64,000 nt of DNA, from assembly GCF_014856545.2 (NCBI RefSeq), contig NZ_CP109811.1, positions 2,536,001-2,600,000 of the forward strand. Direction: 5' to 3'. The position numbers and the translations under genes are program-made. The stretch's first letter is position 1; every line of letters begins with the position of its first letter. A model generated the notes under the pieces. It was not told where the DNA came from and did not search any database. It saw only the letters and a list, made by a program, of their open reading frames with translations. The DNA comes from Mesobacillus jeotgali. Lineage in GTDB: Bacteria; Bacillota; Bacilli; Bacillales; Cytobacillaceae. This document shows positions 44,266-52,593 of the stretch, piece after piece.

Positions 44266-45432
44266 ATGAGAAAAAAGAAGAAAAAACCTTATGGACTGGT
44301 CATGTTTGCTGGCTTAGGTGTTTTGGCATCTGTATTAACATTCCAGATGTACCATGAAGCCGAGGCAAAGGCACCAAGTATTAAAATGAAATCTCAAAAA
44401 TCCCATCTAGAAAGAAGCTTTGATGTTAGCGGCAAGAGTTTTGTAGAAACAGTAAAGATTGGAGCAATCGGTGACATCCTGATCCACGATACAGTTTATG
44501 AAGATGCCTTTGTGAATCCGGGGTATGATTTCAAACCAATGCTCAGTAATGTCAAAGAATACTTAATAGAACCTGATCTTTTGCTGGCGAATCAGGAAAC
44601 ACTTCTTGGCGGTGATGAAATTGGCTTATCAAGCTACCCTAGTTTCAATAGCCCGGTTGAAGTTGGAGAGGCATTGATCGATGCAGGGGTGGATATTGTA
44701 TCGAATGCAAATAATCATTCCCTTGATAAATCTGAAAAGGGTGTTCTTGCATCCATAAAGAATATGGAAGCGACCGGTCTTCCTTATGTTGGTTCGTATA
44801 AAGACGATGCAGACAAGCAAGAATTACGGATCCTAAATAAAAATGGGATAAATGTTTCTTATTTGTCTTACACCTATGGAACAAATGGCATCCCAGTCCC
44901 TTTTGGAAAGGATCACCTCGTGAACCTAATTGACAGAGAAACAATGAAAGCTGAGATTCACCGCGCCCGAACAGAATCAGACATTGTCGTTATGAGCATT
45001 CACTGGGGTAATGAATACCAGCGTTTCCCTACCACTGATCAAAAAGAGCTTGCCCAGTTTCTCATCAATGAAGGTGTTGACATCATCTTTGGTCATCATC
45101 CCCATGTTCTTCAACCTATGGAATGGCTGATGGCAACGGACGGCAGAAAGGCATTGGTCGTCTACTCTCTGGGAAATTTCCTGTCAGGTCAAATGTGGGA
45201 TTATAAAGATATCGGCGGTCTTGCTACTGTCGAAATAACAAAAACCCTCACACCGGATGGCAAAAAAGTCGTATTGCATAACCCTGAATTCCTTCCAACC
45301 TTTGTTTCGAGCAGCAGGCAAAGTAATTATCGGGTTGTTCCGTTGCAACAAGCCGGTCAATACGGTCTTGCTGGAGCTGAAAATAAATACAATGAGATCA
45401 TGCATCATATGACTCATTTAATAAAAGAATAA
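44266..45432 (+). CDS. CapA-family protein (poly-gamma-glutamate synthesis-like phosphoesterase)
   Basis: A 388-residue secreted or membrane-anchored protein. An N-terminal signal or anchor (about residues 8-26, YGLVMFAGLGVLASVLTF) is followed by the CapA metallophosphoesterase-like domain with IGAIGDILIHDTVY (about 65-78), LANQETLLGG, SNANNHSLDKSEKG (about 146-159), HWGNEYQRFPTTDQ and IIFGHHPHVLQPME (about 273-286). No capBC genes are nearby, so it is not in a poly-glutamate operon; the substrate is unknown. ATG with TGGGGAG. It diverges from the HesB-like selenoprotein gene. Confidence 0.9.
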   Translation: MRKKKKKPYGLVMFAGLGVLASVLTFQMYHEAEAKAPSIKMKSQKSHLERSFDVSGKSFVETVKIGAIGDILIHDTVYEDAFVNPGYDFKPMLSNVKEYLIEPDLLLANQETLLGGDEIGLSSYPSFNSPVEVGEALIDAGVDIVSNANNHSLDKSEKGVLASIKNMEATGLPYVGSYKDDADKQELRILNKNGINVSYLSYTYGTNGIPVPFGKDHLVNLIDRETMKAEIHRARTESDIVVMSIHWGNEYQRFPTTDQKELAQFLINEGVDIIFGHHPHVLQPMEWLMATDGRKALVVYSLGNFLSGQMWDYKDIGGLATVEITKTLTPDGKKVVLHNPEFLPTFVSSSRQSNYRVVPLQQAGQYGLAGAENKYNEIMHHMTHLIKE

Positions 45433-45442
45433 ATGTGAGAGA

Positions 45443-45464
45443 GCCCGGTCCATGAAGACCGGGC
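45443..45464 (+). terminator. terminator-like hairpin of the capA-like gene
   Basis: GCCCGGTC (reading CCCGGTC, 45444-45450) pairs with GACCGGG (45457-45463) around a 6-nt loop. No long T-run follows. Confidence 0.65.
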
Positions 45465-45510
45465 ATTGCTTATGTTATAATCGTTCTATCTGGTATGAAA
45501 GGAGAACAAT

Positions 45511-45804
45511 ATGAAAATTACAATTAATGATGATGCAGCAGCATGGTATGAAAATGAAATGGACCTTTCATCCGGAAGCTATTTGCGATTTTTTGTCCGG
45601 TACGGCGGTTTCAGTTCAATCCAGAAAGGTTTTTCATTAGGTGTCTCCAAAGAAGAACCGGATCACATTGGCGTAAAAGCAGAAAAAAATGGCATCACCT
45701 ATTATATTGAAGAAAAAGATATTTGGTATTTTGATGGCCATGATATGATCGTGGAACTCCACCCAGTTGGCCAAGAACCTGACTTCAAATTCGAAAAGGA
45801 ATAA
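45511..45804 (+). CDS. yneR: HesB/YneR-family protein
   Basis: A 97-residue HesB/YadR/YfhF-type protein, orthologous in sequence and context to B. subtilis YneR. It has the fold features AAAWYENEMDLSSGSYLRFFVRYGG (read in parts) and EKDIWYFDGHDMIVELHP, but no cysteine, so it cannot be a classical Fe-S scaffold. The role is unknown. It is convergent with yneQ, separated by a terminator. ATG with AAAGGAGAA. Confidence 0.88.
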   Translation: MKITINDDAAAWYENEMDLSSGSYLRFFVRYGGFSSIQKGFSLGVSKEEPDHIGVKAEKNGITYYIEEKDIWYFDGHDMIVELHPVGQEPDFKFEKE

Positions 45805-45834
45805 GGCAGACGCGAAAGCGCCTGCCTTATTTTT
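45803..45834. terminator. bidirectional terminator between yneR and yneQ
   Basis: AAGGCAGACGC pairs with GCGCCTGCCTT (one mismatch) with a GAAA loop, followed by ATTTTT. Confidence 0.82.
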
Positions 45835-46129
45835 CACCTTTTATGAGAGGGCTCTCAATACCCTCCTGTTTTAAAATTTCAGCCTGCTTCGTTCCTAAAA
45901 GATCGAAATGAGGGTAATTGTTATTCCTTTTGTCAATCCACTCTGGCCGCAAACCATACTTTCTCCCCCACTCAGCTAACCTTTCAAGATCCCTGCATCC
46001 TACCTTCGTAACCGTTGAACAGTCCGGGTAGCGTTCATCAATCCAGTAATGGGTCAGGAAGGCGAGCTCTCCTCTATCTACTTTATCCTTCCATTCCTTA
46101 AGCTCGTGGCGTTTTATCCCGAAAGCCAA
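45827..46129 (-). CDS. yneQ: YneQ-like conserved protein
   Basis: A 100-residue soluble protein matching B. subtilis YneQ by sequence features (HELKEWKDKVDRGELAFLTHYW, WGRKYGLRPEWIDKRNNNYPHFDL, read in parts) and by place (between yneP and yneR). Function unknown. The start is TTG directly behind the yneP stop (TGATTG), so translation is probably coupled; an AGGAG-like site lies inside the end of yneP. Confidence 0.82.
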   Translation of the reverse strand: MAFGIKRHELKEWKDKVDRGELAFLTHYWIDERYPDCSTVTKVGCRDLERLAEWGRKYGLRPEWIDKRNNNYPHFDLLGTKQAEILKQEGIESPLIKGEK

Positions 46130-46573
46130 TCAGACCTGCTCCTTTACATCTTCAGGCTTTTTCATGGCCTGTAAATAAGCTTCATGCCAGTCGGGATAGC
46201 TCCTTTTTAGCGAAATCGGCCGGAAGCTATCTTTTTTAACACAGACATGTTTTGAACTGCCGGTCAATGCCAGCTCCCCTTCTCCATTGAAGATTTCATA
46301 TTTATAGACAGACCGGATCCCATCATACTCCTCCACCCATGTCTTAATTGTTGCTGTATCTCCATATCGCAATGGTTTTTTATAGGAAGCCTGTATATCA
46401 AGTACAGGTGAAATGATTCCATCCTTCTCCATCTCTGCATAATTGAAGCCAAGCTCTTTGATCAATTGTGTTCTGCCCAGCTCCATCCACACCAGATAAT
46501 TAGCGTGATACACGACCCCCATCTGGTCTGTTTCCGCGTATCGAACCTCAATCTCCCTTGTAGAAATTATCAT
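46130..46573 (-). CDS. yneP: acyl-CoA thioesterase (YneP-like, hotdog fold)
   Basis: A 147-residue 4-hydroxybenzoyl-CoA-thioesterase-like hotdog enzyme. The signature is VRYAETDQMGVVYHANYLVWMELGR (read in parts, about residues 10-34), with the catalytic Asp16 in the AETDQMG motif, followed by ASYKKPLRYGDTATI. It should hydrolyse an acyl-CoA; the natural substrate is unknown. It is upstream of and adjacent to yneQ in the order known from B. subtilis. ATG preceded by AAAGGGGAAT. Confidence 0.9.
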   Translation of the reverse strand: MIISTREIEVRYAETDQMGVVYHANYLVWMELGRTQLIKELGFNYAEMEKDGIISPVLDIQASYKKPLRYGDTATIKTWVEEYDGIRSVYKYEIFNGEGELALTGSSKHVCVKKDSFRPISLKRSYPDWHEAYLQAMKKPEDVKEQV

Positions 46574-46601
46574 TGATATTCCCCTTTATTTTCAAGGATT
46601 T

Positions 46602-48923
46602 TTATCCTTTAAGTTTTTTTAAAGCTCTTTCAAAATCCTGTTTTTCCAGGTATAAAACATCCTCATCCAAATCCTCAAAATGATTGTGGTCAATCAATCG
46701 ATATGCCTGAGATTGAATCGCTTCATCCACTAAGTTTGTGGCGAATCGCCCATTCCCTTTTATTTCTGTTTCTGAAAGTTGCTCAGTCAGAAACGCTTCA
46801 ACTTCGGTACCCATTCTGTATTGATACTTGCCAGCGTAGTTTCTGATGATGAGCAGTAAATCACCCACACTATAGTCAGGAAAGTGGAAAAACTTCTTGA
46901 ACCGTGACCTTAAGCCAGGATTACTTTCCAGCAGCATATCCATTTCAGCAGGATAGCCAGCAAGAATCACGACGAGATTTTCATTATGTTTTGTCATTTC
47001 ATCGACAAGAGTATCAATAACTTCCTTGCCAAAATCACCCGAGCTTTGGCCAAGAAGAGAGTATGCCTCATCAATAAATAATACCCCTCCGAGCGCCTCA
47101 CGGATTTTTTTCTTTGTTTTGATGGCTGTCTGTCCAACGTAACCAGCGACAAAATCCGCCCGGCTGCTGACGATGAGGTGCCCCCTCTTCAACATGCCGC
47201 ATTCCTTCAAAAGTTCTGCGTAAATCTTGGCTACAGTCGTTTTTCCTGTTCCAGGATTACCGGTGAATACAGAATGGAGCTGGATCGGCACAGCAGGCAA
47301 TCCTTTTTCCTTTCGCAGCTGCTGCATCCTCACGAATGAGGTCAGGGAGGTAACCTCTGCTTTTACAGTGTCCAATCCTACGAGTGCATTCAGTCTGTCG
47401 AGCGGTTTTTCAGTTGAAGTATTTACTGTAGATTCAAAATCCTCTTTTTCCAATAAAGTATAGGTCGAAAAGTCATGTTCTTCACTTTGCCTTGATCCCT
47501 TTTTAAAAATCGCTTCCAACACAAGGTTTCGTACCGTCCTGGCATTACCAAAGGTATCATCGACTCTTTCCTTTTCGATTCGATCCGTTAGTTCAAGCTT
47601 TGCTGCTTCTGTCATGGCATAATCGTTATCCTGTGCAGCTTGCTCAGCGATTTGTAATAGCTCACTATTCGAATAATCAGGTAGATGAATTAAATTTGAT
47701 TGCGGGAACCGGGATCTTAACCCTGGATTCGCATCAAGAAATTGTCTCATCTCCTCTGGGTACCCAGCAAGAATCACGGCGAATTGACCGCCATATTCTT
47801 TCCCGGTCATTAAGGAAACGAGAGTATCAATAGCAGTTTGGCCATAATCATTTCCAGTCTGACCTTCCCGCTTAAGACTGTAAGCCTCATCAATAAATAG
47901 CACGCCACCGAGGGCTTGCTCGACGACCTTCCTGACATTTTCTTCTGTTTGTCCAACATAAGCACCTACAAGCTGGGAACGGTCCGCCTCAATTATTTCT
48001 TCTCGCGGCAGTACTCCCAGCTGGTGATATATTTTGGCGAGCAATCGTGCTAATGAAGTTTTCCCTGTTCCTGGATTTCCGGTCAGGACCATATTCAAGC
48101 TTTGATCATCTTTCGTTTGCAGACCAAGCTCTTTCCGCTTTTGCTGATATTTCAAGAACCGGTAAAAATCATTCACTCTCTCCTTGACCGATTCAAGTCC
48201 TATCATTTTGTTAAGTTCGGCCAAAGGGTCTATTTCAGATAGTTTATCGCTTTCCGATTCCTCAGCAAATTCTTCTCCCCAGTTCAGCTTGATTCCTTCC
48301 AGGGTTTGAAGTCTTTTCTGCATTTCTTCATAATGGACAGCTGTGTGAAACACTCCGGTAACAGACTCTTCATATAACTCTGTTGCTTTCAGGAGGGCTG
48401 CAGTCTCTTCTACAGCCTTCTCCAGCAAATTGGTCAGCCTTTTGAATTTAGCCCCAGCTTCAGAGCCTGCATCAAGCTGCTGGGCTTGAAGGTCATCCAG
48501 CTCTTCTTCAGCATGTGACAGGAATTGCTGTGAAATATTTATGTACTGCTCTGCTGTTTTCTTTTTTAATGCCCGATTATCAGTTTCCCTGATCCGAGGA
48601 TAAACAAGCTGGTCAAATAGATTCGCTTTATTTTTCCATTGATTTCTCGCAAGCAGGGATTTTGCCTTCTTGTTTGCTGTATCGTTTTCAAGCGCAGTCC
48701 TTAACCATTCAAGGACAAGAGAATCATATCCGTTTCGCTGGGCTCTCGATTGTGCCGCCAGAGTCAGGGTTTGAGACAGTTGCTTATGGTCTTCCGTTTT
48801 TGACAGTTTCCTGATTGCGGTGATCAAACTGGCTTCATCCTGAATGAAACCTTTTGTATTTATCTCCTCTTCCCACAGCTTAATCTGTTCAGCCATAGGA
48901 ATTTGTTTTTTTTGTCGTTCCAT
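46602..48923 (-). CDS. SpoVK-like protein with two AAA ATPase domains
   Basis: A 773-residue ATPase with two CbbX/SpoVK-type AAA modules in tandem. The first module has Walker A GNPGTGKTSLA (about residue 283), Walker B GGVLFIDEAYSL and a YPEEMRQFLDANPGLRSRFP segment. The second repeats this with GNPGTGKTTVA (about 556), GGVLFIDEAYSL and YPAEMDMLLESNPGLRSRF. The N-terminal 220 residues are helical. SpoVK of B. subtilis has a single module, so this is a duplicated, longer relative. Its position between yneP and tlp/sspN suggests a sporulation role, which is inference. ATG with AGTGATT upstream, a weak site. Confidence 0.88.
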   Translation of the reverse strand: MERQKKQIPMAEQIKLWEEEINTKGFIQDEASLITAIRKLSKTEDHKQLSQTLTLAAQSRAQRNGYDSLVLEWLRTALENDTANKKAKSLLARNQWKNKANLFDQLVYPRIRETDNRALKKKTAEQYINISQQFLSHAEEELDDLQAQQLDAGSEAGAKFKRLTNLLEKAVEETAALLKATELYEESVTGVFHTAVHYEEMQKRLQTLEGIKLNWGEEFAEESESDKLSEIDPLAELNKMIGLESVKERVNDFYRFLKYQQKRKELGLQTKDDQSLNMVLTGNPGTGKTSLARLLAKIYHQLGVLPREEIIEADRSQLVGAYVGQTEENVRKVVEQALGGVLFIDEAYSLKREGQTGNDYGQTAIDTLVSLMTGKEYGGQFAVILAGYPEEMRQFLDANPGLRSRFPQSNLIHLPDYSNSELLQIAEQAAQDNDYAMTEAAKLELTDRIEKERVDDTFGNARTVRNLVLEAIFKKGSRQSEEHDFSTYTLLEKEDFESTVNTSTEKPLDRLNALVGLDTVKAEVTSLTSFVRMQQLRKEKGLPAVPIQLHSVFTGNPGTGKTTVAKIYAELLKECGMLKRGHLIVSSRADFVAGYVGQTAIKTKKKIREALGGVLFIDEAYSLLGQSSGDFGKEVIDTLVDEMTKHNENLVVILAGYPAEMDMLLESNPGLRSRFKKFFHFPDYSVGDLLLIIRNYAGKYQYRMGTEVEAFLTEQLSETEIKGNGRFATNLVDEAIQSQAYRLIDHNHFEDLDEDVLYLEKQDFERALKKLKG

Positions 48924-49006
48924 CTAAATCACTTCTTTATCTAAAGAGTTTTCGTAGTTTTAGTTTACATTCCGTATATTATCACATTTTTAAACAAACG
49001 GAAAAA

Positions 49007-49026
49007 GACCCGCCTGTTGACGGGTC
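49007..49026 (-). terminator. rho-independent terminator of tlp
   Basis: GACCCG (49007-49012) pairs with CGGGTC (49021-49026), and TTTTT follows on the minus strand. Confidence 0.75.
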
Positions 49027-49034
49027 CTTTAAAT

Positions 49035-49256
49035 TTACTGCTGGTTATGCGCTTCATCCTTGATTTCTGCCCTGAAGGCATCAATACTTTCTCTGCGGCG
49101 CTCATTCTTTGCCTTGATTCTTTGCTGGTCTTCAGGACTAGAGTTGACCATTGCAGCTTCCGCATCTTCCATGTTTTCAATCGTATGATGGATCATAGAC
49201 TGCAGCTTTTCTACATTATCGCTTCGATCATCTGGCTTTGGTGTATGGTTTGCCAT
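49035..49256 (-). CDS. tlp: small acid-soluble spore protein Tlp
   Basis: A 73-residue thioredoxin-like spore protein. It matches Tlp by ANHTPKPDDRSDNVEKLQ, HHTIENMEDAEAAM and EDQQRIKAKNERRRESIDAFRAE (in parts). Tlp is made in the forespore and is a minor core protein. ATG 49256 has AAGGAGGT 8 nt upstream and is chosen over an in-frame start 14 codons earlier. It lies downstream of sspN, as in the sspN-tlp operon of Bacillus. Confidence 0.93.
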   Translation of the reverse strand: MANHTPKPDDRSDNVEKLQSMIHHTIENMEDAEAAMVNSSPEDQQRIKAKNERRRESIDAFRAEIKDEAHNQQ

Positions 49257-49355
49257 GGTATTGTACCTCCTTCTAAAAAGTACATCAATAGTATGCAACC
49301 CGTCCTATCAATTATTAGCGGAAAACAGTGGATATCTTTTGTTGGGCAAAAAATA

Positions 49356-49380
49356 AAGGCCCGCCAAGTTATTGGCAGGC
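49356..49380 (-). terminator. terminator-like hairpin between sspN and tlp
   Basis: GCCCGCCAA pairs with TTGGCAGGC (one mismatch) around a short loop, in the 136 bp gap behind sspN, with TTTATTTTTTG following on the minus strand. It may attenuate rather than separate the two genes. Confidence 0.6.
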
Positions 49381-49392
49381 ATATTCACTCGG

Positions 49393-49536
49393 TTATTCAC
49401 CTTTGGTTTGCATTACCTGGGCATGTTCACCCGATTTATCATTCATTTTCTTCCCTTTATTGCCACTGAAACCACGCGGCTGTGTGCCGAGGTGGCTTGG
49501 AACATAATGCTTGCTGTCCCTTTTAGGATTGCTCAT
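49393..49536 (-). CDS. sspN: small acid-soluble spore protein N
   Basis: A 47-residue spore protein that matches SspN throughout: HYVPSHLGTQPRGFSGNKGKKM (in parts) and the C-terminal VMQTKGE. SspN is a minor forespore protein expressed under sigma-G control. ATG 49536 with GAGGAGGGAT upstream; an earlier in-frame start has no site. It is upstream of tlp. Confidence 0.92.
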   Translation of the reverse strand: MSNPKRDSKHYVPSHLGTQPRGFSGNKGKKMNDKSGEHAQVMQTKGE

Positions 49537-49603
49537 GTATATCCCTCCTCTAGAATAAGTTTCTCCTAAAGAAGAGGTATTCATAAATGGTAATGTATGA
49601 TAT

Positions 49604-49735
49604 TTACTCAGCTTTGCCCAAGTGTTTTTGCTCTAATTTAGCCTCGATCTTCTCGAGTGCATCACGGTCATTCAGAAGTTGGCGTTTATTTTCCATAACA
49701 AGCTCTTGAAAAGAACGCTTTCTAGGTTTTCTCAT
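49604..49735 (-). CDS. fbpB: FbpB-family small basic protein
   Basis: A 43-residue basic peptide: RKPRKRSFQELVMENKRQLL, then NDRDALEKIEAKLEQKH and GKAE at the end. It matches the FbpB family, small proteins that in B. subtilis help the Fur-regulated RNA FsrA spare iron. The start ATG 49735 has AAAGGATGGTG upstream. Whether it is iron-regulated here cannot be read from the sequence. Confidence 0.85.
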   Translation of the reverse strand: MRKPRKRSFQELVMENKRQLLNDRDALEKIEAKLEQKHLGKAE

Positions 49736-49879
49736 CGTGTTCACCATCCTTTGTCATCATTGTAACAGTTATTATGTCCGGAAACGGTTGCAATTATTAC
49801 AACTTTTTGAAAATTTAATCGTATTTTATTCTTACCCGCTAATTTCGTGTATTCTCCATGCAATTTTTACCATAAAAAA

Positions 49880-49903
49880 ACACCAGTAGCTTGTACTGGT
49901 GTT
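49880..49903 (-). terminator. terminator of the TlpA-like gene
   Basis: ACACCAGTA pairs with TACTGGTGT around GCTTG, overlapping the stop codon of the gene at 49902 and followed by TTTTTTT on the minus strand. Confidence 0.8.
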
Positions 49904-50423
49904 ACTTCGTGAGTTCCTGCATTTGATCGTATGTCATCGAGCCGATGTGCTTTTTTAAAATCAAACCCTGCTCATCGATAATGAATGTTGTGGGAATAGA
50001 AATTATCGAGTATGTTTGCTGTGTGGATCCCTCTTGATCAAGCAGTATAGGGAAGGTTAAATTATTTCCCTTCACAAATGATTTTACATTGTTCTGAGGA
50101 TCCAGATTGACGGCCAGTATTTCAACATCCTTCGACTTTTCATTGTAAAATCGCTCCATCGCCGGCATTTCTTCTTTACAAGGCGGACACCAAGTGGCCC
50201 AAAAGTTCAGCATCACCTTTTTGCCTCTGTAGTCTTTCAAACTAACCTCGTCACCGGCAAGGTTTTTCAATTTGAAATCAGGAGCTACCATCCCCGCATC
50301 AATTCCTGTTGTTGCTTTTGACGCTTCAATTGCTTGTGGTTCCTCGATTTTATAAAATTGCTGGAAAATGGCAAATAAAACCAGTCCAGCAAGAATACCA
50401 GCCACGATCGCTTTTTTGACCAT
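49902..50423 (-). CDS. yneN: membrane-anchored thiol-disulfide oxidoreductase (TlpA/ResA-like, YneN type)
   Basis: A 173-residue extracytoplasmic thioredoxin-fold protein. An N-terminal anchor (about residues 3-22) is followed by an AhpC/TSA-Redoxin domain with APDFKLKNLAGDEV (about 47-60) and the redox motif WATWCPPCKEEMPAM (about 76-90); the cis-proline segment is ISIPTTFIID. It would reduce disulfides outside the membrane, for instance in cytochrome c or spore-envelope proteins. ATG 50423 is preferred over an upstream start because GAAGGGGG lies 7 nt before it. Context matches yneN near tlp and citB in B. subtilis. Confidence 0.9.
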   Translation of the reverse strand: MVKKAIVAGILAGLVLFAIFQQFYKIEEPQAIEASKATTGIDAGMVAPDFKLKNLAGDEVSLKDYRGKKVMLNFWATWCPPCKEEMPAMERFYNEKSKDVEILAVNLDPQNNVKSFVKGNNLTFPILLDQEGSTQQTYSIISIPTTFIIDEQGLILKKHIGSMTYDQMQELTK

Positions 50424-50790
50424 GGGAAAACCCCCTTCGGTTAATTTACAAGTAGGATATCCCAAGTATACAAAGATAATGAAAGTGGAAAAGTGAGAAA
50501 ATTTGAGGATTGTGTGAATTTTAATGTAGAATACTTAGTATTTTCAGGACTGATAAGTGGTATGTACAAGCTTAGACTTTGTACCTCAGGAACAGCTTTG
50601 TCGAACTTGGTAAATCTACGGACAAAATATATCAGCACTCGCTCTGTTTTGTCCGAACCTAGGGCACCTTCGAAAAATCAACCGACACACATACAGTTGT
50701 CTTAGAACTCCATCTTAATCCAAACATCTCAAACCCAGCCAACATCATTAAAAATGCCAGGGAGTGCATCATCCCTGGCATATACCATGC
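50424..50790. other. intergenic region without a supported gene
   Basis: About 365 bp with no gene I can support; it ends with the mtnA terminator at 50754-50781. The part next to 50423 should hold the yneN promoter. Confidence 0.45.
50754..50781 (-). terminator. rho-independent terminator of mtnA
   Basis: ATGCCAGGGA (50754-50763) pairs with TCCCTGGCAT (50772-50781), followed by TTTTTAATG on the minus strand. Confidence 0.85.
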
Positions 50791-51840
50791 TTATTGTTCA
50801 AACAAACGCGGCAGTTCTTCGCTGTAGTTTCCTTGCATGATTCCTTTTTCTGTAATGATTGCGGTTATTAAGTGATGTGGTGTTACATCAAATGCCGGGT
50901 TGAAAACCTTGACGCCTTCAGGTGCTGTCGATTTCCCAAAACCAGCAGTGATTTCCTCTGCTGCACGTTCCTCGATAGGTATTTCATCCCCTGTTTTTGT
51001 TTCAAGATCAATTGTCGATAGAGGCGCAGCGACATAGAAAGGGATATTATGGGCTTTCGCGAGCAACGCGACTCCATATGTACCAATTTTATTTGCAACG
51101 TCTCCGTTAGCTGCTACGCGGTCGCAACCCACGATGACTGCCTGGACCTTTCCCTGTTGCATGACCATGGCGGCCATACTGTCAGTGATCAGGGTTACAT
51201 CGATTCCAGCCTGCATTAATTCCCACGCTGTCAGACGCGCCCCCTGGAGCAACGGACGGGTTTCATCCGCGTACACCTTTATATCCATTCCGTGTTCTTT
51301 AGCCAAATAGATTGGAGCAAGCGCTGTTCCATATCTTGCTGTGGCAATGCCGCCAGCGTTGCAATGAGTTAACAAAGTCATGCCGTCTTTAAATAAAGTT
51401 AAAGCATTCTCGCCGATGGAATTGCAGACATTTTCATCCTCCTGGCGAATCAGATGGGCTTCCTGTTCCAATAGCCTTTTTATTTCAGCTACAGGCTTAG
51501 AGCTTGATTGCTTAGCACATGTATCCATCCTCTTCAATGCCCAGAATAAATTGACCGCAGTTGGCCGAGATGTGGCAAGATAATCTGCTTTCTCTTTAAA
51601 AAACTCATAAAATGCGTCATAGTCACTTTCAGGAGCATCCTTGATGCCAAGGGCAAGGCCGTAAGCAGCCGCAATGCCAATTGCTGGAGCACCTCTTACT
51701 TTTAGCTGTTTAATCGCATCCCATACATCTTCAATATTATCGATTTCAAGGAATTCTGTTGCCTGGGGAAGTTTTGTTTGGTCTAATATATATAGTTTTT
51801 CACCATCATATTTGACGGATTGTAAAAATGATTCTTCCAT
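50791..51840 (-). CDS. mtnA: S-methyl-5-thioribose-1-phosphate isomerase
   Basis: A 349-residue enzyme of the methionine salvage pathway converting methylthioribose-1-phosphate to methylthioribulose-1-phosphate. Key parts are [19 protein letters not shown] (about residues 48-66), [17 protein letters not shown] with the catalytic cysteine (about 158-174), [17 protein letters not shown], and [21 protein letters not shown] with the catalytic aspartate (about 236-256, read in parts). No mtnK or other salvage gene is adjacent, and I see no S-box riboswitch upstream. ATG with AAGGAGGAT. Confidence 0.95.
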   Translation of the reverse strand: MEESFLQSVKYDGEKLYILDQTKLPQATEFLEIDNIEDVWDAIKQLKVRGAPAIGIAAAYGLALGIKDAPESDYDAFYEFFKEKADYLATSRPTAVNLFWALKRMDTCAKQSSSKPVAEIKRLLEQEAHLIRQEDENVCNSIGENALTLFKDGMTLLTHCNAGGIATARYGTALAPIYLAKEHGMDIKVYADETRPLLQGARLTAWELMQAGIDVTLITDSMAAMVMQQGKVQAVIVGCDRVAANGDVANKIGTYGVALLAKAHNIPFYVAAPLSTIDLETKTGDEIPIEERAAEEITAGFGKSTAPEGVKVFNPAFDVTPHHLITAIITEKGIMQGNYSEELPRLFEQ

Positions 51841-51971
51841 GGTTATCCTCCTTCTGGCTTTTAAGACAATTCTGAACTAAATATCATTTTATCAATTATA
51901 GGCCCCATAGCAAGTGAAAATTATATATAAAGAAATTTTTTTCGCTTCACCGTAGTACCGGCACATTTAAA

Positions 51972-51994
51972 AAGCAGCGCCAATTGACGCTGCA
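51972..51994 (-). terminator. rho-independent terminator of the DUF3231 gene
   Basis: GCAGCG pairs with CGCTGC around an 8-nt loop, 2 bp behind the stop codon at 51996, with TTTTTAAATG following on the minus strand. Confidence 0.75.
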
Positions 51995-51995
51995 T

Positions 51996-52532
51996 TCACT
52001 GTTTACCGGTAATATAATATGGTGGAACTCTTAACCATCCTTTTTCCTGCATAAGCGATTTAAATGTCAAAGAAAAGGTGATTTTCATCGTATGGTATTT
52101 TGCAAATAAGTAACCAACATCCGACCTGACAGATTCAGTAATGCCCCTTGTTGCAGAAGTGATCCCTACTACAAGATTATAAGCAATCAGATTGGCAATT
52201 TCCTCATCATTCATCCTTGCCCCTTCAGGAAGTGCCTGGTATTCACCAACTATCTTTTCCGCTCCTACATCAGGCAGGGGGATTCCTTCGTCTTTGAAAA
52301 ACTGTGTTAATTCCTTGATCATTGGTCTGTGTACATTCTCGATGATATCCATGATTTTTTCTTTGAGTTCAGGATCTTGTGCTAAATTGTATGCATGCTG
52401 GTCATAGCGGAGAGTTTGTTCGGTCCCATGAAGATAAAACCATAGGTTCATTACTTCACCGACATGCAACGGCTTTTTTTCACCGTCCATAAAAGGGCCA
52501 AATGCATCCTTCAATACCTCAAGTAGATTCAA
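51996..52532 (-). CDS. DUF3231-family protein
   Basis: A 178-residue helical protein of the DUF3231 family, common in spore formers. Diagnostic parts are PLHVGEVMNLWFYLHGTEQTL (in parts, about 20-40) and the C-terminal QEKGWLRVPPYYI. It has a ferritin-like four-helix pattern, but a function is not known. TTG 52532 is chosen behind GGAAGGTG; upstream TTG at 52556 is an alternative. It is transcribed toward mtnA. Confidence 0.82.
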   Translation of the reverse strand: MNLLEVLKDAFGPFMDGEKKPLHVGEVMNLWFYLHGTEQTLRYDQHAYNLAQDPELKEKIMDIIENVHRPMIKELTQFFKDEGIPLPDVGAEKIVGEYQALPEGARMNDEEIANLIAYNLVVGITSATRGITESVRSDVGYLFAKYHTMKITFSLTFKSLMQEKGWLRVPPYYITGKQ

Positions 52533-52593
52533 AGCATGGCACCTTCCTTTCTGCAAATGAATTTGCAGTTATTATTGGAAGAATAAAATCTTT

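Noticed and set aside
51841..51990. SAM (S-box) riboswitch before mtnA
   Set aside because: No conserved S-box core could be found and the leader is short.
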